Of a DNA stretch of 64,000 nucleotides, positions 45,461 through 56,468 are shown piece after piece (within the stretch, counting starts at the first letter, position 1; each line of letters starts with the position of its first letter). A model generated the notes under the pieces. The model saw only the letters and a program-made list of their open reading frames with translations, did no database searches and was not told the origin of the DNA. The DNA is taken from NCBI GenBank assembly GCA_030068145.1, contig JAPJBO010000308.1:173228-237227 (forward strand), given 5' to 3'. Position numbers and translations under genes: made by a program. Origin of the DNA: Diplonema papillatum (lineage: Eukaryota; Euglenozoa; Diplonemea; Diplonemida; Diplonemidae).

Positions 45461-46125
45461 GAACACCGAGGACTTTCATCGCACGAGTGTTGTGCCTTCG
45501 TTGCGCAAGGCTAGCAACGCGCTCGGGGTTTGCGTGTGGAAGCCTGCTCTGGATCATGGACAACGTACCGTGCGCTTCCTCAATAAAGTCATTGGAGTGA
45601 GGGAGGTCCGCACTGCGAGTAGGCGTCATCTCATCATCCTTGGACAACAGACTTTTCGGCGCGGCACAGGCACATGCAATCCACGAAGTGGAGGGCTTGA
45701 GCTTCAGCATTGGCACCTTTGGCCACGGTCCTTCCCATTTGTGTGTGTGTGCATTCCTGTTGGGCCGGTGATGACATTTCTGGCTGGCGGCGGCTGTGTA
45801 CTGGTACCGTTGGGGGAACACTTTTTCGACCCCCCCCAAGAAGTGGTCAAAGACGCCCAGAAATGTGGGAAACCCGCCCAAAACCCTGCGCAATGTTCCG
45901 GAATGCTGTTTTTGGGTTGTTTACCAGGAGTCATTTTTTGGACATGTTAAAAATTCACCCAAAGCTTCACTTTTAAAGGACTTCTGACCCCCCGGGGGGG
46001 GGGGGGGGCGTTGTTATTGGTGCTGGTTTTGTGGGAAAAGGTAAGAGAAAGGTATTTCTTTTTCGGCAGTTGGTGGGGTTTTTCCTGGCTTTGTTGTGCG
46101 GCTCTCCCTTTCCGGTGCGGTGTTC
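45461..46125. other. No gene recognised
   Basis: A minus frame across about 45470-45720 has protein-like composition (SNDFIEEAHGTLSMIQ) but no ATG or motif. C6G14 homopolymers lie at about 45991-46010. Confidence 0.35.
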
Positions 46126-46446
46126 TGTTCTATCCCGTGCTCATTGTCCGCTCTCGGCCGGAGGGTTGTCTTTTTTTGTTTTGGTTGCTAATGCACTGTT
46201 CTTGTGTTGCAGCTACATATCTGCCTCAGTGACCGCTCCAGTGCTCACTCTGCGTGGTGCGGTCCGTTGGCCAGGTCGCCTCCGGCAGCGTCGGAAACAC
46301 CGGGCTGGTGTTTCCGACGCTGTTCTATCCCGTGCTCTTTGTCCGCTCTCGGCCCGGAGGGTTGTCTTTTTTTGTTTTGGTTGCTAATGCACTGTTCTTG
46401 TGTTGCAGCTACCTATCTGCCTCAGTGACCGCTCCAGTGCTCACTC
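46126..46446 (+). repeat. Duplicated 125-bp segment
   Basis: 46126-46252 and 46321-46446 are near-exact copies (TGTTCTATCCCGTGCTC, TTGTTTTGGTTGCTAATGCA, GTGTTGCAGCTAC, GACCGCTCCAGTGCTCACT). Each contains CTAATGC, a pyrimidine stretch and TTGCAG, which would serve as an intron 3' end or trans-splice acceptor. Confidence 0.85.
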
Positions 46447-46887
46447 CACCCTTTTGGACCTTCCTATGGTCAGGTGGGTGTGCTGTCGGTGCACCGAGTC
46501 TACCCTTCGTTGGTAGTCGTGTTCGGTCGCGGCGCTGTTGCGCTGCTGCGGTGGTACTTTTGTTTGCCTTCTTTTTTCCCCTCTCTTTTCTTATTGTTCT
46601 CAGGTGCTGTTCGGTCCGGTGACCGGCTGCGTCCGTGTCGGCGTGCGGGCTTCGGCTGTTCGTCGGCGCCTGCGTCTCCGTTGTCGTACTGCCGGTTTAC
46701 TGCTGCCGCCTTGCGGCGGTTGGTCGGTGGCCGTGGGGAAGTTCGTTTTCGTTTTCGTTTTTTCGTTTTCATACGTCGGAACGTACTCTGCTCCTCCTAC
46801 GTACAGGGGTTCCTTGTGCCGCCTGTTTATTCCTGTGGTGTACCTGGTGGTGTGTTGGTGTGTTTCGAGAGTAAGCTTCTTTCACGA

Positions 46888-47063
46888 CGGAGACCCCCGT
46901 TTCGGCCCCTGAGCTCGTTACGCATCCCCCCACACGCGGGGCACTCGTCAGACGAGTTACGTGTGAGGGGTTCTGTCCTCGTGAAGGTACAGATTGACCT
47001 GACACTCGGGACCGACAATGAATTGTCGGTTGGCCTTCCCTCATGTCAGGCAGGGTCTCCGTG
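46888..47063. repeat. Structured dispersed repeat (copy 1)
   Basis: Shares about 175 bases with 50012-50186. Nested self-complementary parts: ACTCGTC-A-GACGAGT; CCTGACA paired with TGTCAGG around CCGACAAT-GA-ATTGTCGG. On the minus strand one frame reads DECPACGGMRN in both copies. It could be a structured RNA, a SINE or a piece of a mobile-element gene. Confidence 0.7.
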
Positions 47064-47088
47064 AGGCAGAGGCCCCGTTTTCCTGTTC

Positions 47089-47460
47089 CTGTGTGTGCGT
47101 TCGGTGGTTGAGAAAAGAAGGAAGAGCAAAACGAGAAAGGTTCTTTTGCGCGAAGTGATCATGCAAGCCGTGTATAGCCGCAACTCGTCTGTCTGCTCTG
47201 CAGTGGCGTGGTTGTCGTGCGGGCTTGTGTCCTTGCTGGAATCCTTTCTTCTGTTTTCTCTATTTCTCTGTGTGTTCCTTCGCGTGTGTGTTCGGTGCGT
47301 GAAAAGAAGAAAGAGCAAAAAAAGAGGTACTGTTAGCGCGAAGATCATGCAAACCGTGTATAGCCGCAACTCGTCTGCTCTGCAGTGGCGTGGTTGTCGT
47401 GCGGGCTTGTGTCCTTGCTGGAGTCCTTTCTTCTGTCTTCTCTGTTTCCGCCCGTTGTGT
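47089..47460 (+). repeat. Tandem duplication, about 185-bp unit
   Basis: 47089-47283 and 47284-47460 share GTGTATAGCCGCAACTCGTC, GCAGTGGCGTGGTTGTCGTG and GTCCTTGCTGGAGTCC, with small indels between. No frame survives in both copies. Confidence 0.85.
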
Positions 47461-48099
47461 TCGGCTCGCTTGCGGGGGGTGTCGCTGCTCACCCTGCCGT
47501 TTACTGTTACTAAAACGGCTGCTGCCCATGGGGCCTGCCTCTTTTGCCGAGTACCTCGAACAAGGTGCCAGCATTGTGGTTGGCTGCTGCGTCCCGGCTC
47601 GGTATCCTGGTTGCGCACTGGGTCATTGACACCGCAGACTACGGGTAAACGGTTTTCTAAACACAGATTCGTGCATAATTCAGGTATGCACGAGTGACCA
47701 GCCCGTTCTACTTGTAGCGCTTCCTAATTCTGTGCCGAAACCTCTTCAGAATCAGAGCCACTGTTTTACCACGAGTAGTAACCAGCGACGGGCGCGACGT
47801 CACGAATGACTCCAGAGGAGGAGCGGGAGAGACTCAGAGCGGTAAGTAACGCCGCAGCCAATCAAGATTTGAGTGATGCTACTCTTACAGTAGAAGCTGC
47901 AAAGAAAAAGTGCCAGTCGTCTGAAAATAATCAGGAGCTGGCGGATGGTGACTGGATCTTGTCCTCCCTGCCGCAGGCTGGCAGGCTGAGAGAGAGACTG
48001 GAATTGCCGGCGAGCCGCCAGGGCGCATGGCAGGAGCCATTTCTCCTGCCATCATGCAGCCATGTGCCAAGTGTAACCGCCACTTCAACTCTGAAAAAA
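47461..48099 (+). other. No gene recognised; possible first exon at 47806-47841
   Basis: ATGACTCCAGAGGAGGAGCG (47806) leads in 12 codons (MTPEEERERLRA) to GCG|GTAAGTAA, an ideal splice donor. No downstream exon could be identified, so this stays a suggestion. Confidence 0.2.
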
Positions 48100-48245
48100 A
48101 ATTGACCAAAAAAATTGGACCCCGAATTTTTGACCAAAAAATTTGACCCAAAAAATTTGTCCTAAATTTTTGACCCAAAATTTTTGACCCAAAATTTTTG
48201 TCCTAAATTTTTGACCCAAAAAATTTCGGTCAAATTTTTTGGATC
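48100..48245. repeat. AT-rich self-complementary minisatellite
   Basis: Repeats of AATTTTTGACCCAAAA and TTGTCCTAAATTTTTGACCC with interspersed complementary AAAAAATTT runs. No coding potential. Confidence 0.85.
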
Positions 48246-48563
48246 ACTTTGCTGCAGAGTTTGCAAGCTGCTTCTCCTGGTGTAGGTCAGTGAACTAAGG
48301 TCACTCAATGGCCGCCGCGCAATTTGCAAGCAAGACGAGCAAACTCAGTGAAGTCTGTGCCGGGGTTTTAAACGGGTAGCTCGCACACCACCGTCACGTG
48401 TAGAAGCTTGAAGCAACCAAGAACCCGAGTTTAGATGCCGAAGAGGCTGCGGCCTGAAGTTAGCAAGGGTACCGTCTTCGAATCAGTGAACGCAGCTGTT
48501 CTCGCGGTGAAACTTGAGGCAAATGTCTCGGGGAAGTGACATTTTCACTACAAAAACTGGAAT

Positions 48564-48720
48564 GTTCGAGAATGGGCAAAAAGTTAAATAGTGTTCGAGA
48601 ATGGGCACAAAGTTACCGAGAATGGGCAAAAAGTTAAAAAGTGTTCGAGAATGGGCAAAAAGTTAGCGAGTGTTCGAGAATGGGCAAAAAGTTAAATAGT
48701 GTTCGAGAATGGGCACAAAC
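48564..48720 (+). repeat. 29-bp tandem array (second locus)
   Basis: Same unit as 45208-45337 with one shortened unit (ACCGAGAATGGGC). 3.3 kb from the first locus and in the same orientation. Confidence 0.92.
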
Positions 48721-49224
48721 ATAAGGAAGTGTACTATAATGGGAATTGTCCCTGTTTTCGAGGTTTGTTGCGTTTCGGGGTCAAATGTGCCCGAAAATTG
48801 CGTTCTTGGCGGGTTTCTCAGTATCTCGCGGTATTTGGGTCACCCCGGGAAACGGAGTCGGGCGGCCGAGCTTGCCATCACAGCCAAACTTGCTACGAGA
48901 ACCGAACTTTGCTTCACCAGAGCAGGTGAGTTGTTACACACTCATTATCGGATGCCGACTTCCATGGCCACCGTCCTGCTGTCAAGATGAACCGACACCC
49001 TTTGTGGGATCTGATGAGCGATCACTCGGACACCTTGAGTCAGCTCTCGGTTCATCCCGCGTCGCCAGTCCTGCTTACCAGAAGTGGCCCACTTAGAACC
49101 AGGATTCTACGTCAGGGTTCAATGAAGCAACGCACGAAGCTGAGTCGAATGCACCGGTCCCGAAAATGGATGATGCTCAAGCGATCCACCCATAGTTGGC
49201 CGCGTACTGGTATCACAAAGCCAG
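48721..49224. other. No gene recognised
   Basis: Short frames only. CAGAGCAGGTGAGTTG at about 48918 is donor-like without supporting exons. Confidence 0.35.
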
Positions 49225-49365
49225 GCGTGCGTAGGAGTGCGTGGTCCACGCCGCGAAGTCGTTGGCGTGAGCCTCGATGGAGCGTGGATGAGTGCAGATC
49301 TTGGTTGTAGTAGCGAATATTCAATGGAGAACATTGAAGGCCGAAGTGGAGAAGGTTTCCGTGTC
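49225..49365 (+). repeat. Dispersed 140-bp repeat (copy 2)
   Basis: Partner of 32121-32259. Ends at GTTTCCGTGT in both. Confidence 0.85.
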
Positions 49366-50011
49366 AACAGCAATTGGACATGGGTCAGTCGGTCCTAAGG
49401 CGCCCGAACTTTGCTTCGCCAGAACTTAACTTCGCCCGAGCGTTGCTTCGCCCGAACTCAGTCCGCCCGAACTTTTGCTTCGCCGGGGGGCGGCGGGGGG
49501 GGCGCCCACCCGGGTATCAGCGCCAAACTTTTCCCGCACTCGGTGGGTCGGGGAGGGTCCGGGGGGGGTGTCCCCGGGTACGAGCACCGACCTTGGCTTC
49601 ACCCGGACTTTACACCCTGGCCGAACTTCGCTTCGTGCCCGAACTGTTTTTTAGTACCAGCGCAGCCTGAGCGCTTAGCAACGCCCGAACTAAGCATCAC
49701 TCGAACTTAGCTTCACCAGCATTGCCCGAACTTAGCTTCGCCCGAACTTTACTGTTCCCCGAACTTTAACTGCTGCCTCCAGTCTCGCCACGCGCCGGCC
49801 TTAGCCGAGCGCACGTACTTTTTTTTTTTGCATGAGGCACGCAAGTGTCCTCGCAGGTAGGGGCGTTACTGGGCCCGCTTTGTGCCGGAAGGCACGCCAC
49901 GCGCTTGTTTTCCTTTTGTGTGTGTGTCGCAGGGGTCGAGGTGTGTTGGAAGAGGGCGGGTTGCTTTCCCTGGAGGGTGAGTGTAGAAAGTGCTTTGGTA
50001 TAGGCATCTCG
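49366..50011. other. Low-complexity CGAACTT/CTTCGCC-rich stretch
   Basis: Irregular repeats of CCCGAACTTTGCTTCGCC between about 49400 and 49770. No gene recognised. Confidence 0.6.
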
Positions 50012-50186
50012 CGGAGACCCCCGTTTCGGCCCGTTAGGCAAGTTACGCATCCCCCCACACGCCGGGCACTCATCAGACGAGCTACGTGCAGGGGGTGACC
50101 TTGTGAAGGTGCAGATTGACCTGACACTCGGGACCGACAATGAAATGTCGGTTGCGCGTCCTTCGTGTCAGGCAGGGTCTCCGAGG
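50012..50186. repeat. Structured dispersed repeat (copy 2)
   Basis: Partner of 46888-47063. The CCTGACA/TGTCAGG pairing is kept. A downstream block GGGGGGTGTCGCTACTCACC (50285) recurs near 52109 and, diverged, near 47475. Confidence 0.7.
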
Positions 50187-50448
50187 GCTGAAAGCCCTTG
50201 CTTTGGTGTGTCAGGGGCTGGGGGGAGAGAAAAAGCGTCCTTTTTCGTCGAATCCAAATCCCATGGTACACTGTGCTGGCTTAGGGGGGTGTCGCTACTC
50301 ACCCTGTCATCTGACATGCTGCCCTGAAAATGCTGCGCCTGGAACGCGGTGCCGTTGTGTGCGTGACAGAGAGGAAAAGTGTGTGGTGTGGGTGCTATCC
50401 TTTCGAAGCGGACAACATGTCTCGCCCTGGGTCTGGGGTGTTTTACTT

Positions 50449-51953
50449 CTCTGAGCAGGGCTGGTCGCCACACGGTTGCCACGTGTGGCCCACATTTGCC
50501 ACACGAAAATGATAAAGTCGTGTGGCGGATGTGGCGAATTTTTTCGGTTTTTTTTTTCCTGCTGAAAACCGGCCGCAATTGCCGTATAACCACCATATCC
50601 CCCTTTTTTTGTGTTTTTTTTGGAGTTTTTTGGGATTTTTACGACAGGTACCCGATCCCAGCCAGTACAAGCTGCTTTGTGGCCCTGTACTGCAGTAACC
50701 AGTTCTGCTAATATCTGGTGAATGTCTCCGTGAAGCAACCCACTCACTCGCACAGAAAACGGGTGAAAACCCAGGTTTTGGTGTCGTTGGGATGAAAATT
50801 ATGCATCGAGTGCAGGAACGTCCAGTTACAGGACGCCATCCAGCCTGGCGGAGTCAACTTACTCGAGGAACAGGGACGACACTCTGAGTCTGGGGGACGT
50901 TTCTCAGTGCCGTTGTCAGTCGGCGTTGATGCTGCTTCTGCGATGTGTGCAGCTGCAGCGGGGCCGTAACCACGTGCAAGTTTGAGTTCGTCCGGCAAAT
51001 CAAAGTGCAGGAACAGTTGGGTTTGTCACTAACTTTGTGCAAGCTCCGTGTGTCTACGTGCCTGGTGTGGTAACGGCGTCGGACTCGAAGGGATGACAAC
51101 CCTGCCGGAGGGGGCACCACCCCTGCCGCGGCGGCGGCGAGGAGACGACTCTCACCGCGCCAGCACCGACCGCGCGAGGGACGACCCCCTCAGCCGGGGT
51201 TCCTGCGCGAAGCACGGCCTTCCCACGGGCAAGGAACCACCCCTCGGTGGACACCCACCGCAAGAGAGGACAGCATCCAGCTGCCAGGGGCCAGCACGCG
51301 AGGGGATGACGCCCACTGGCCGTCGGTCACGACCACGGTTGTGCATCCAGTTTTCAACAAAGTAGACGGAGCAGCCGCAGGCTTACCTTTCCCGGTTGTT
51401 GAATAACTTATTCAATAAGGCCGCACCACAGCCTTCGGGCGTTAGACACCCAGACACTGACACGTGACTGAGTCACGCAAGGGTGGTCGTCAGGTGGGTC
51501 ACTGGGTTAGTGGGTGTTCGTTGTGGACCCAATCAATGGGTCAATGCGGTATCTCTCGCGGGCTTGCGCAACTCCAATGCCCACTTCGAGCATAGGTCGA
51601 GCTTCGACCCGAAGTTGTGCGTGACCGGCGTGACGTAAACGATGCACGTGCGCTGTGCCCCGCTGTAGCTGACGTATCGCTGATGGACTAACGTATTGCC
51701 CTGACTCCGACGGTCCTTAGCGACACGTCCCTCAGACTCAGAGTCAGCGAGACACCGTGTTCCTGCACTCGATGCATGCGACACATCATACTTTTCATCA
51801 TAACGACACGAAAACCTGGGTGGTCACCCGTTTTCTGTGCGAGTTGGTGAGTTGCTTCACGGCGACATTCACCAGAAGCTGGCAGAACTGGTTCCTACAG
51901 TGGCAACTGTGGGCCACACGTGGCAACCGTGTGGCGACCAGCCCTGCTCTGAG
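50449..51953. mobile_element. Second large inverted-repeat element, about 1.5 kb
   Basis: The left arm (50449-50830) and right arm (about 51757-51953) are inverted copies: GGCTGGTCGCCACACGGTTG, GTGAAGCAACCCACTCAC, CACAGAAAACGGGTGA and GCATCGAGTGCAGGAAC on the left match the right arm reversed. The left arm has an extra 170 bases (about 50510-50690). The centre has no recognised transposase. No convincing target duplication was found. Confidence 0.6.
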
Positions 51954-52153
51954 CAAAAGAGAGTGCCTGCGCTCTGGGAGCCTGGGGGAGGACTCTGGCC
52001 CAGGGGTTTGGTGAGTGTTGTGTTTGGCTGAAGGGGCTCCTTTCTAATCTTCTTGAGTCTGCTACGTCAGGCACGACGCCGTGGCTCCAAGGTTCGCACT
52101 GTGCTGGCATAGGGGGGGTGTCGCTACTCACCCTGTCTCCTGACATGCTGCCC

Positions 52154-52343
52154 ATTCGCTTTTAGCGCCTGCTCAGTTGGAATTCTTATCGGAAAGTGCG
52201 AGATCGTCATTTACTCGTTTCCAGTGTCCCAGGACGGTATTTTCTGCTCTCTCAGAGCTTATTTCGCCCGGTTTGCGAAGAACTCAAAATGAGTCCAAAA
52301 ACTCTCACTCGGTAGTGAACAAAAAGATTTTCCGCCGTTTTTT
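52154..52343 (+). repeat. Direct repeat of about 180 bp (copy 1)
   Basis: Matches 56275-56444 (ATTCGCTTTTAGCGCCTGC, GTGCGAGATCGTCATTTACT, CACTCGGTAGTGAAC). Both copies run into CCATGGTCCA shortly after. Confidence 0.85.
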
Positions 52344-52409
52344 TAGCCCATGGTCCAGAGGTGGGTGTGGTAACCCACACAGGGGTTTGAGGGTCGGTGG
52401 TTCCAGTGT

Positions 52410-52505
52410 GAGGTTTAGCTACAGTAGCCTTTTGTAGCAGCTATAGCTGCTACAATTTTAGCTACTGTAGCTCCTGTAGCTTTTTGTAGCCTTTTGTAGC
52501 CTTTT
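52410..52505 (+). repeat. TAGC-rich short repeats with inverted symmetry
   Basis: Repeated TGTAGC/GCTACA words, including GTAGCAGCTATAGCTGCTAC (52434-52453), a perfect 20-base palindrome. Confidence 0.8.
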
Positions 52506-55500
52506 TTTTGTGCCATCAAAATACGCTTCAAACCCATGTGAAACGTCACCCAAACCCGAATTCCGCCTGGTTTTCCACTTTTTTTGACGATTGTGGCGTC
52601 TGTCAGTGTCGGCAGCGCTCACGTTCTTGCTCTGTAGCAGTGTACGGTCTCCTGCACTGGCACAGGCTGCAGTAGGGGAAGGCTCTTGCAACTGCAGGCT
52701 ACAATAGCGAGTCCAACAGTGTGGAGGCTGGCCCCGGGGCTTCGGGGCTGAGCTGGCCCAAGAATGGGTTGTTTTTCGGGTGCGCACTTTGAAAACAACC
52801 AAGGAAATCGGCCGCCCCTGACACGGTCTGGGGGGCTGGCCGGTGCCGGGGCTCTTTTTTTCTCCGGGCTGAGAATGGACTACAACAGGGGGGCACTTTC
52901 TACTGTTTCAACGTTTCAACAGTAGATCCATTCCAGTGCCGCCGCGGGGCTCTCCGCGCGAGGTTGAGCCCCGGCACCGGCCTGTGTGGGACTTCCAAAC
53001 TTGGTCAATACAAAAACACGTGCGTATCCTTAGCTTTGTGTACGGGCAGGACAGTAAGACAGCCGGACCGTGGCTGCACCTGGAGTCTTTCACCAAGAGT
53101 AGCTTTTTGCCCGACATTCTGCATCAGCATCAGTTCGGTCTTGAGTCAGAGTCTGACGCTTCTCGGCGAGCATCGCGGTAGCCGGGTGAGTGACCGAGCC
53201 TCTTGTCGACTGTGACGCATGCCGTGTTGGCTACACGGCCTGCTGATACTGGTGGCTGTTGAAAGCCTGTATCACAGGCTGCAGTCCGATGAGGACGAGT
53301 CACGCATCCGAGCCACTACTATTGCGCTGCGCAAGGAGTCGTAGTACTGAGCCGCGCCTGAGTTCACTGCTGAGCCGCCAGTCCAGTGCATGCTAATCCA
53401 TGTGGTTCATGTACTTAAAAGAACTCAATGCTGAGCCGCACTCACAGTGGGCGGCACTCCCAGCAGAGATGCATCATCCGGCTACGAATCGGTACGTCCA
53501 GACCCGGCCCCGGGCTGCCAACTGTAGCAGTCAAGTTGCAAATCACCAACCACCACGAAGCTTTGTCGAAGGCCGTTAGGCAAAAGAAAACAGTCGAACG
53601 ACGAAACGGAGTCATCACGATTTCCCAAGAAGTCTACAGTAGGGCGGGCATGCGTGCACCCTACGACCCGACCCTACTGTTCCCGGGCACCGACCAGCAC
53701 CCCACACTGTTCTGTACTACTAGTACAGTCACCCGCAGCACCCCGCACGGCTCAACGTGTGCTGCGTTGCAGGCTAAAGTTTCGTGACACGTCTCGTATT
53801 TTTTTTTTTTTTTGAAGTATAGAGCTCACTAGGACAACAAACGGAGGCTGGGCCTTAGCCTTTTGAGAGGGAAACATCGGGAACATGAATGTACCTGGCC
53901 ATCCTTTAGCTCCGTTAGGTCGGGAGGAGGAACGGTTTCCGGGGTGCCTTGTTGTCGGCTCCGGTTAGAAGTCCGGTTGGGGAGCTTCTTTCTGGCTCGT
54001 GCCGTGGCCCGAGAGGGGAAGTTCAGGGAGGGAATGCTGGAGCAGTTGCACGCTCTTTCGTTTTTCTTGGGGGTGGTTTCCTCCCCGTGTGTCGCCTCTT
54101 GCTGTGGTTTGCTTGGGGCTTCTCTGCTGTTTTCGTGCGGTTCTGCCCCAGCATTCTCGTTTTTCGCACGAGCGCTGCGGCGGAGTGGGGAGGAAGTATT
54201 GTTTCCTTGATCATAATTTGGATGAACTCCTCGGTTTGTGAAAACCGAGTGTGGCAGCAGTGCCGCGGAACAAGCACAGCGGAGTGACAGCCACGCGTTC
54301 GTAGCGCGGTGGCGGCGACGTCTGCAGAGTCTGGGGTGCGGTAAGGATCGGCAAGGCCTCCGGGTTCAGTCGGCGTTTCGCCAGATCCAGCAGTCTTGAA
54401 CAGGTGATGACTCAGCTGGGAACGGAGACTTTCTTCGAGCTGCCGGCCATTGACTTCAATTTGAAGCCTACAAGGGTTTCGGCAGACGAGTGTGACCTTA
54501 CCGAACGACCACCCAGTACCTGCATCTGCAGGCCGCTCACACGATTCCGTGACCACGTTTTGTCGTAGATCGCTCACTACTTTACTGCTTTAGTGGCCGG
54601 ACTGCGTTTTTGATTCGTGCTGAGCGGCGTGCTCTTCCCGGGAGTCCCGCCTGTCGGGAGCGTGCTGCCCGTCGAAAGCGCGCGCCAGGTTGAAGACAAG
54701 CAGCATGTGAATCGGCCTTTTTTCCGGTTGATTGCGGTGTAGAGCTGCTTCTCTGTGCCTCTCCCTACCCGGAAGCCTCCGGACTGAGGAGTCCATCGAT
54801 GGAGGAACGTGGGGCGGTCTTTGATAGTCTCCACTATCTTCCAAAGGGCAGGTGAGTGCGTTCTTCTTGTGGCGAATCCCCAGGAGGCCCCGAGGGGCTT
54901 TGGGGGGCCCCGTCCGATGGGGAGTGACTGGTCTAAACGGTGGCTTCGGCAGTCCACACTGCAGCATCTGCCCAAGTGTTGGTAAGTGGTGGTACCGGCC
55001 AAATACCTGACTCAGCCCGGGGCTCTGGAGTGCAATGAGAGCTCCAGCCCGGGGCTCCGGGCCCACACTGTCTCGAGTGCTCTTCGCTCTGCTGTTGGGG
55101 TCCTGATTGGCTTCGCTTCATGGAGCCGTCGTCACTCTGGCGCCTGGCGCCTCAGGCTTCCCTGCTGCATCACCCTCGCCGCCTGCGTGGTTGCAGCCTC
55201 ACCGACCCTCACTGAGGCTCGGTAAGCTGCAGCGGGCCCGGCAGTGAGGCCTCAGTGCACAGGGCAAAGCAGGTGCCAGGAAACACGCCAAAATATGCCC
55301 AGAAAACTGGGCTAATTCCCATGCTGGATGATGAAGATGACCCGGCTTGCTAGCACGAGCATTGCGATGAGTGCAGACAAGGAAGCAACCTGGTCACTTA
55401 CAGCTTTTCTTTTACCACCGATACCTGGGACAATTCCCATTATCACCCATTCCACGAAAAAGTGTCACAGATTTCGGCTTTTTTCGGATTTCTGCCGAAA

Positions 55501-56274
55501 AATTCCATCTGCAGGTCCGAAAATGGTCGGTTTCGAGATTTTGAGGACACGTTTGAATCCGTTGAGGACAGGGCTTTCCGAATATTTGGTCGGATAAAAA
55601 TTTTGACCGACCCCCCCCCCGGAAATGGAGGTCGGCACCCGAAAAAATGGGGTCCTGGAGATCGGTTTTTTTTCTCTCTGCATCCAGGAGGGGGTCAGAT
55701 TTTGATCGCTGGGCTAGCTGGCAGCTTGCCCATAATCGCGCATCCCAGAACTACTCGAAAACCAAAAGATTTCCCAAAAAGACCTCGAAAATAATTTCCA
55801 GACGGCTGCTTTTCACACCGAAAAATCGCAAAAAAAAAATCGGGCCGGTTATCGGTTATCGGTTCGGTTATCGGTTATCGGTACGGTGGATACCTGCCTC
55901 GGGTTAGTTCTTGAGAACAGGTGAGGTGGTTCCTTGTGCCTCCCCGTCGCCATCCTTGGCGCGTTGTTTGTTTTCGTGCTCGGTTTCGGGAGTGCACTAG
56001 CAACCAACAAGACAATCTCCTGGAGCCGGCGTCGGGACGGCGAACTAAGACGCTAACGCCCACCGACACCCAGGAAAAGCCCGCATCGGACTGCCGCCGC
56101 GAAACAGCACCGCGCAGACCACCCCGGATCTCTCTTTTCTCCACCTCTTATTTCCATTTCCCCTCTGTTCAGTTCCGGGAGTAGGGGAGGGCGGGCAAAG
56201 TAAAAAGCTCACTGAACCCCCCCGCCACAATGTGAGACTGTAAAAACAAAGAACCCGGGCCAAGATTCGCTTTT
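52506..56274. other. No gene recognised; hairpins and short repeats
   Basis: Short frames only. Consecutive hairpins at 53264-53280 and 53284-53296, a T run at about 53799-53813, a C run at 55611-55620, and GGTTATCGGTTATC repeats at about 55850-55880. Confidence 0.4.
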
Positions 56275-56444
56275 AGCGCCTGCTCAGTTGGAATTCTTAT
56301 CGGAAAGTGCGAGATCGTCATTTACTCGTTTCCAGTGTCCCAGGACGGTATTTCTGCTCTCTCAGAGCTTATTTCGCCGAAGAACTCAAAACGAGTCCAA
56401 AAAATTCTCACTCGGTAGTGAACAAAAAACTTTCCGCCGTTTTA
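56275..56444 (+). repeat. Direct repeat of about 180 bp (copy 2)
   Basis: Partner of 52154-52343 with a few small indels, ending about 40 bases before the truncated retrotransposon begins. It may be a 5' part of that element family. Confidence 0.85.
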
Positions 56445-56468
56445 AAAAAAAAACCGTTTTTTTTTTAA

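Noticed and set aside
45207-48725. Long terminal direct repeats formed by the two 29-bp arrays
   Set aside because: Only the short tandem units match; the flanks and the 3.3 kb between do not look like a retroelement.
50040-50085. CTGATGAG on the minus strand as a hammerhead core
   Set aside because: No GAAA follows a plausible stem II, and copy 1 of the same repeat has CTGACGAG with the same lack.
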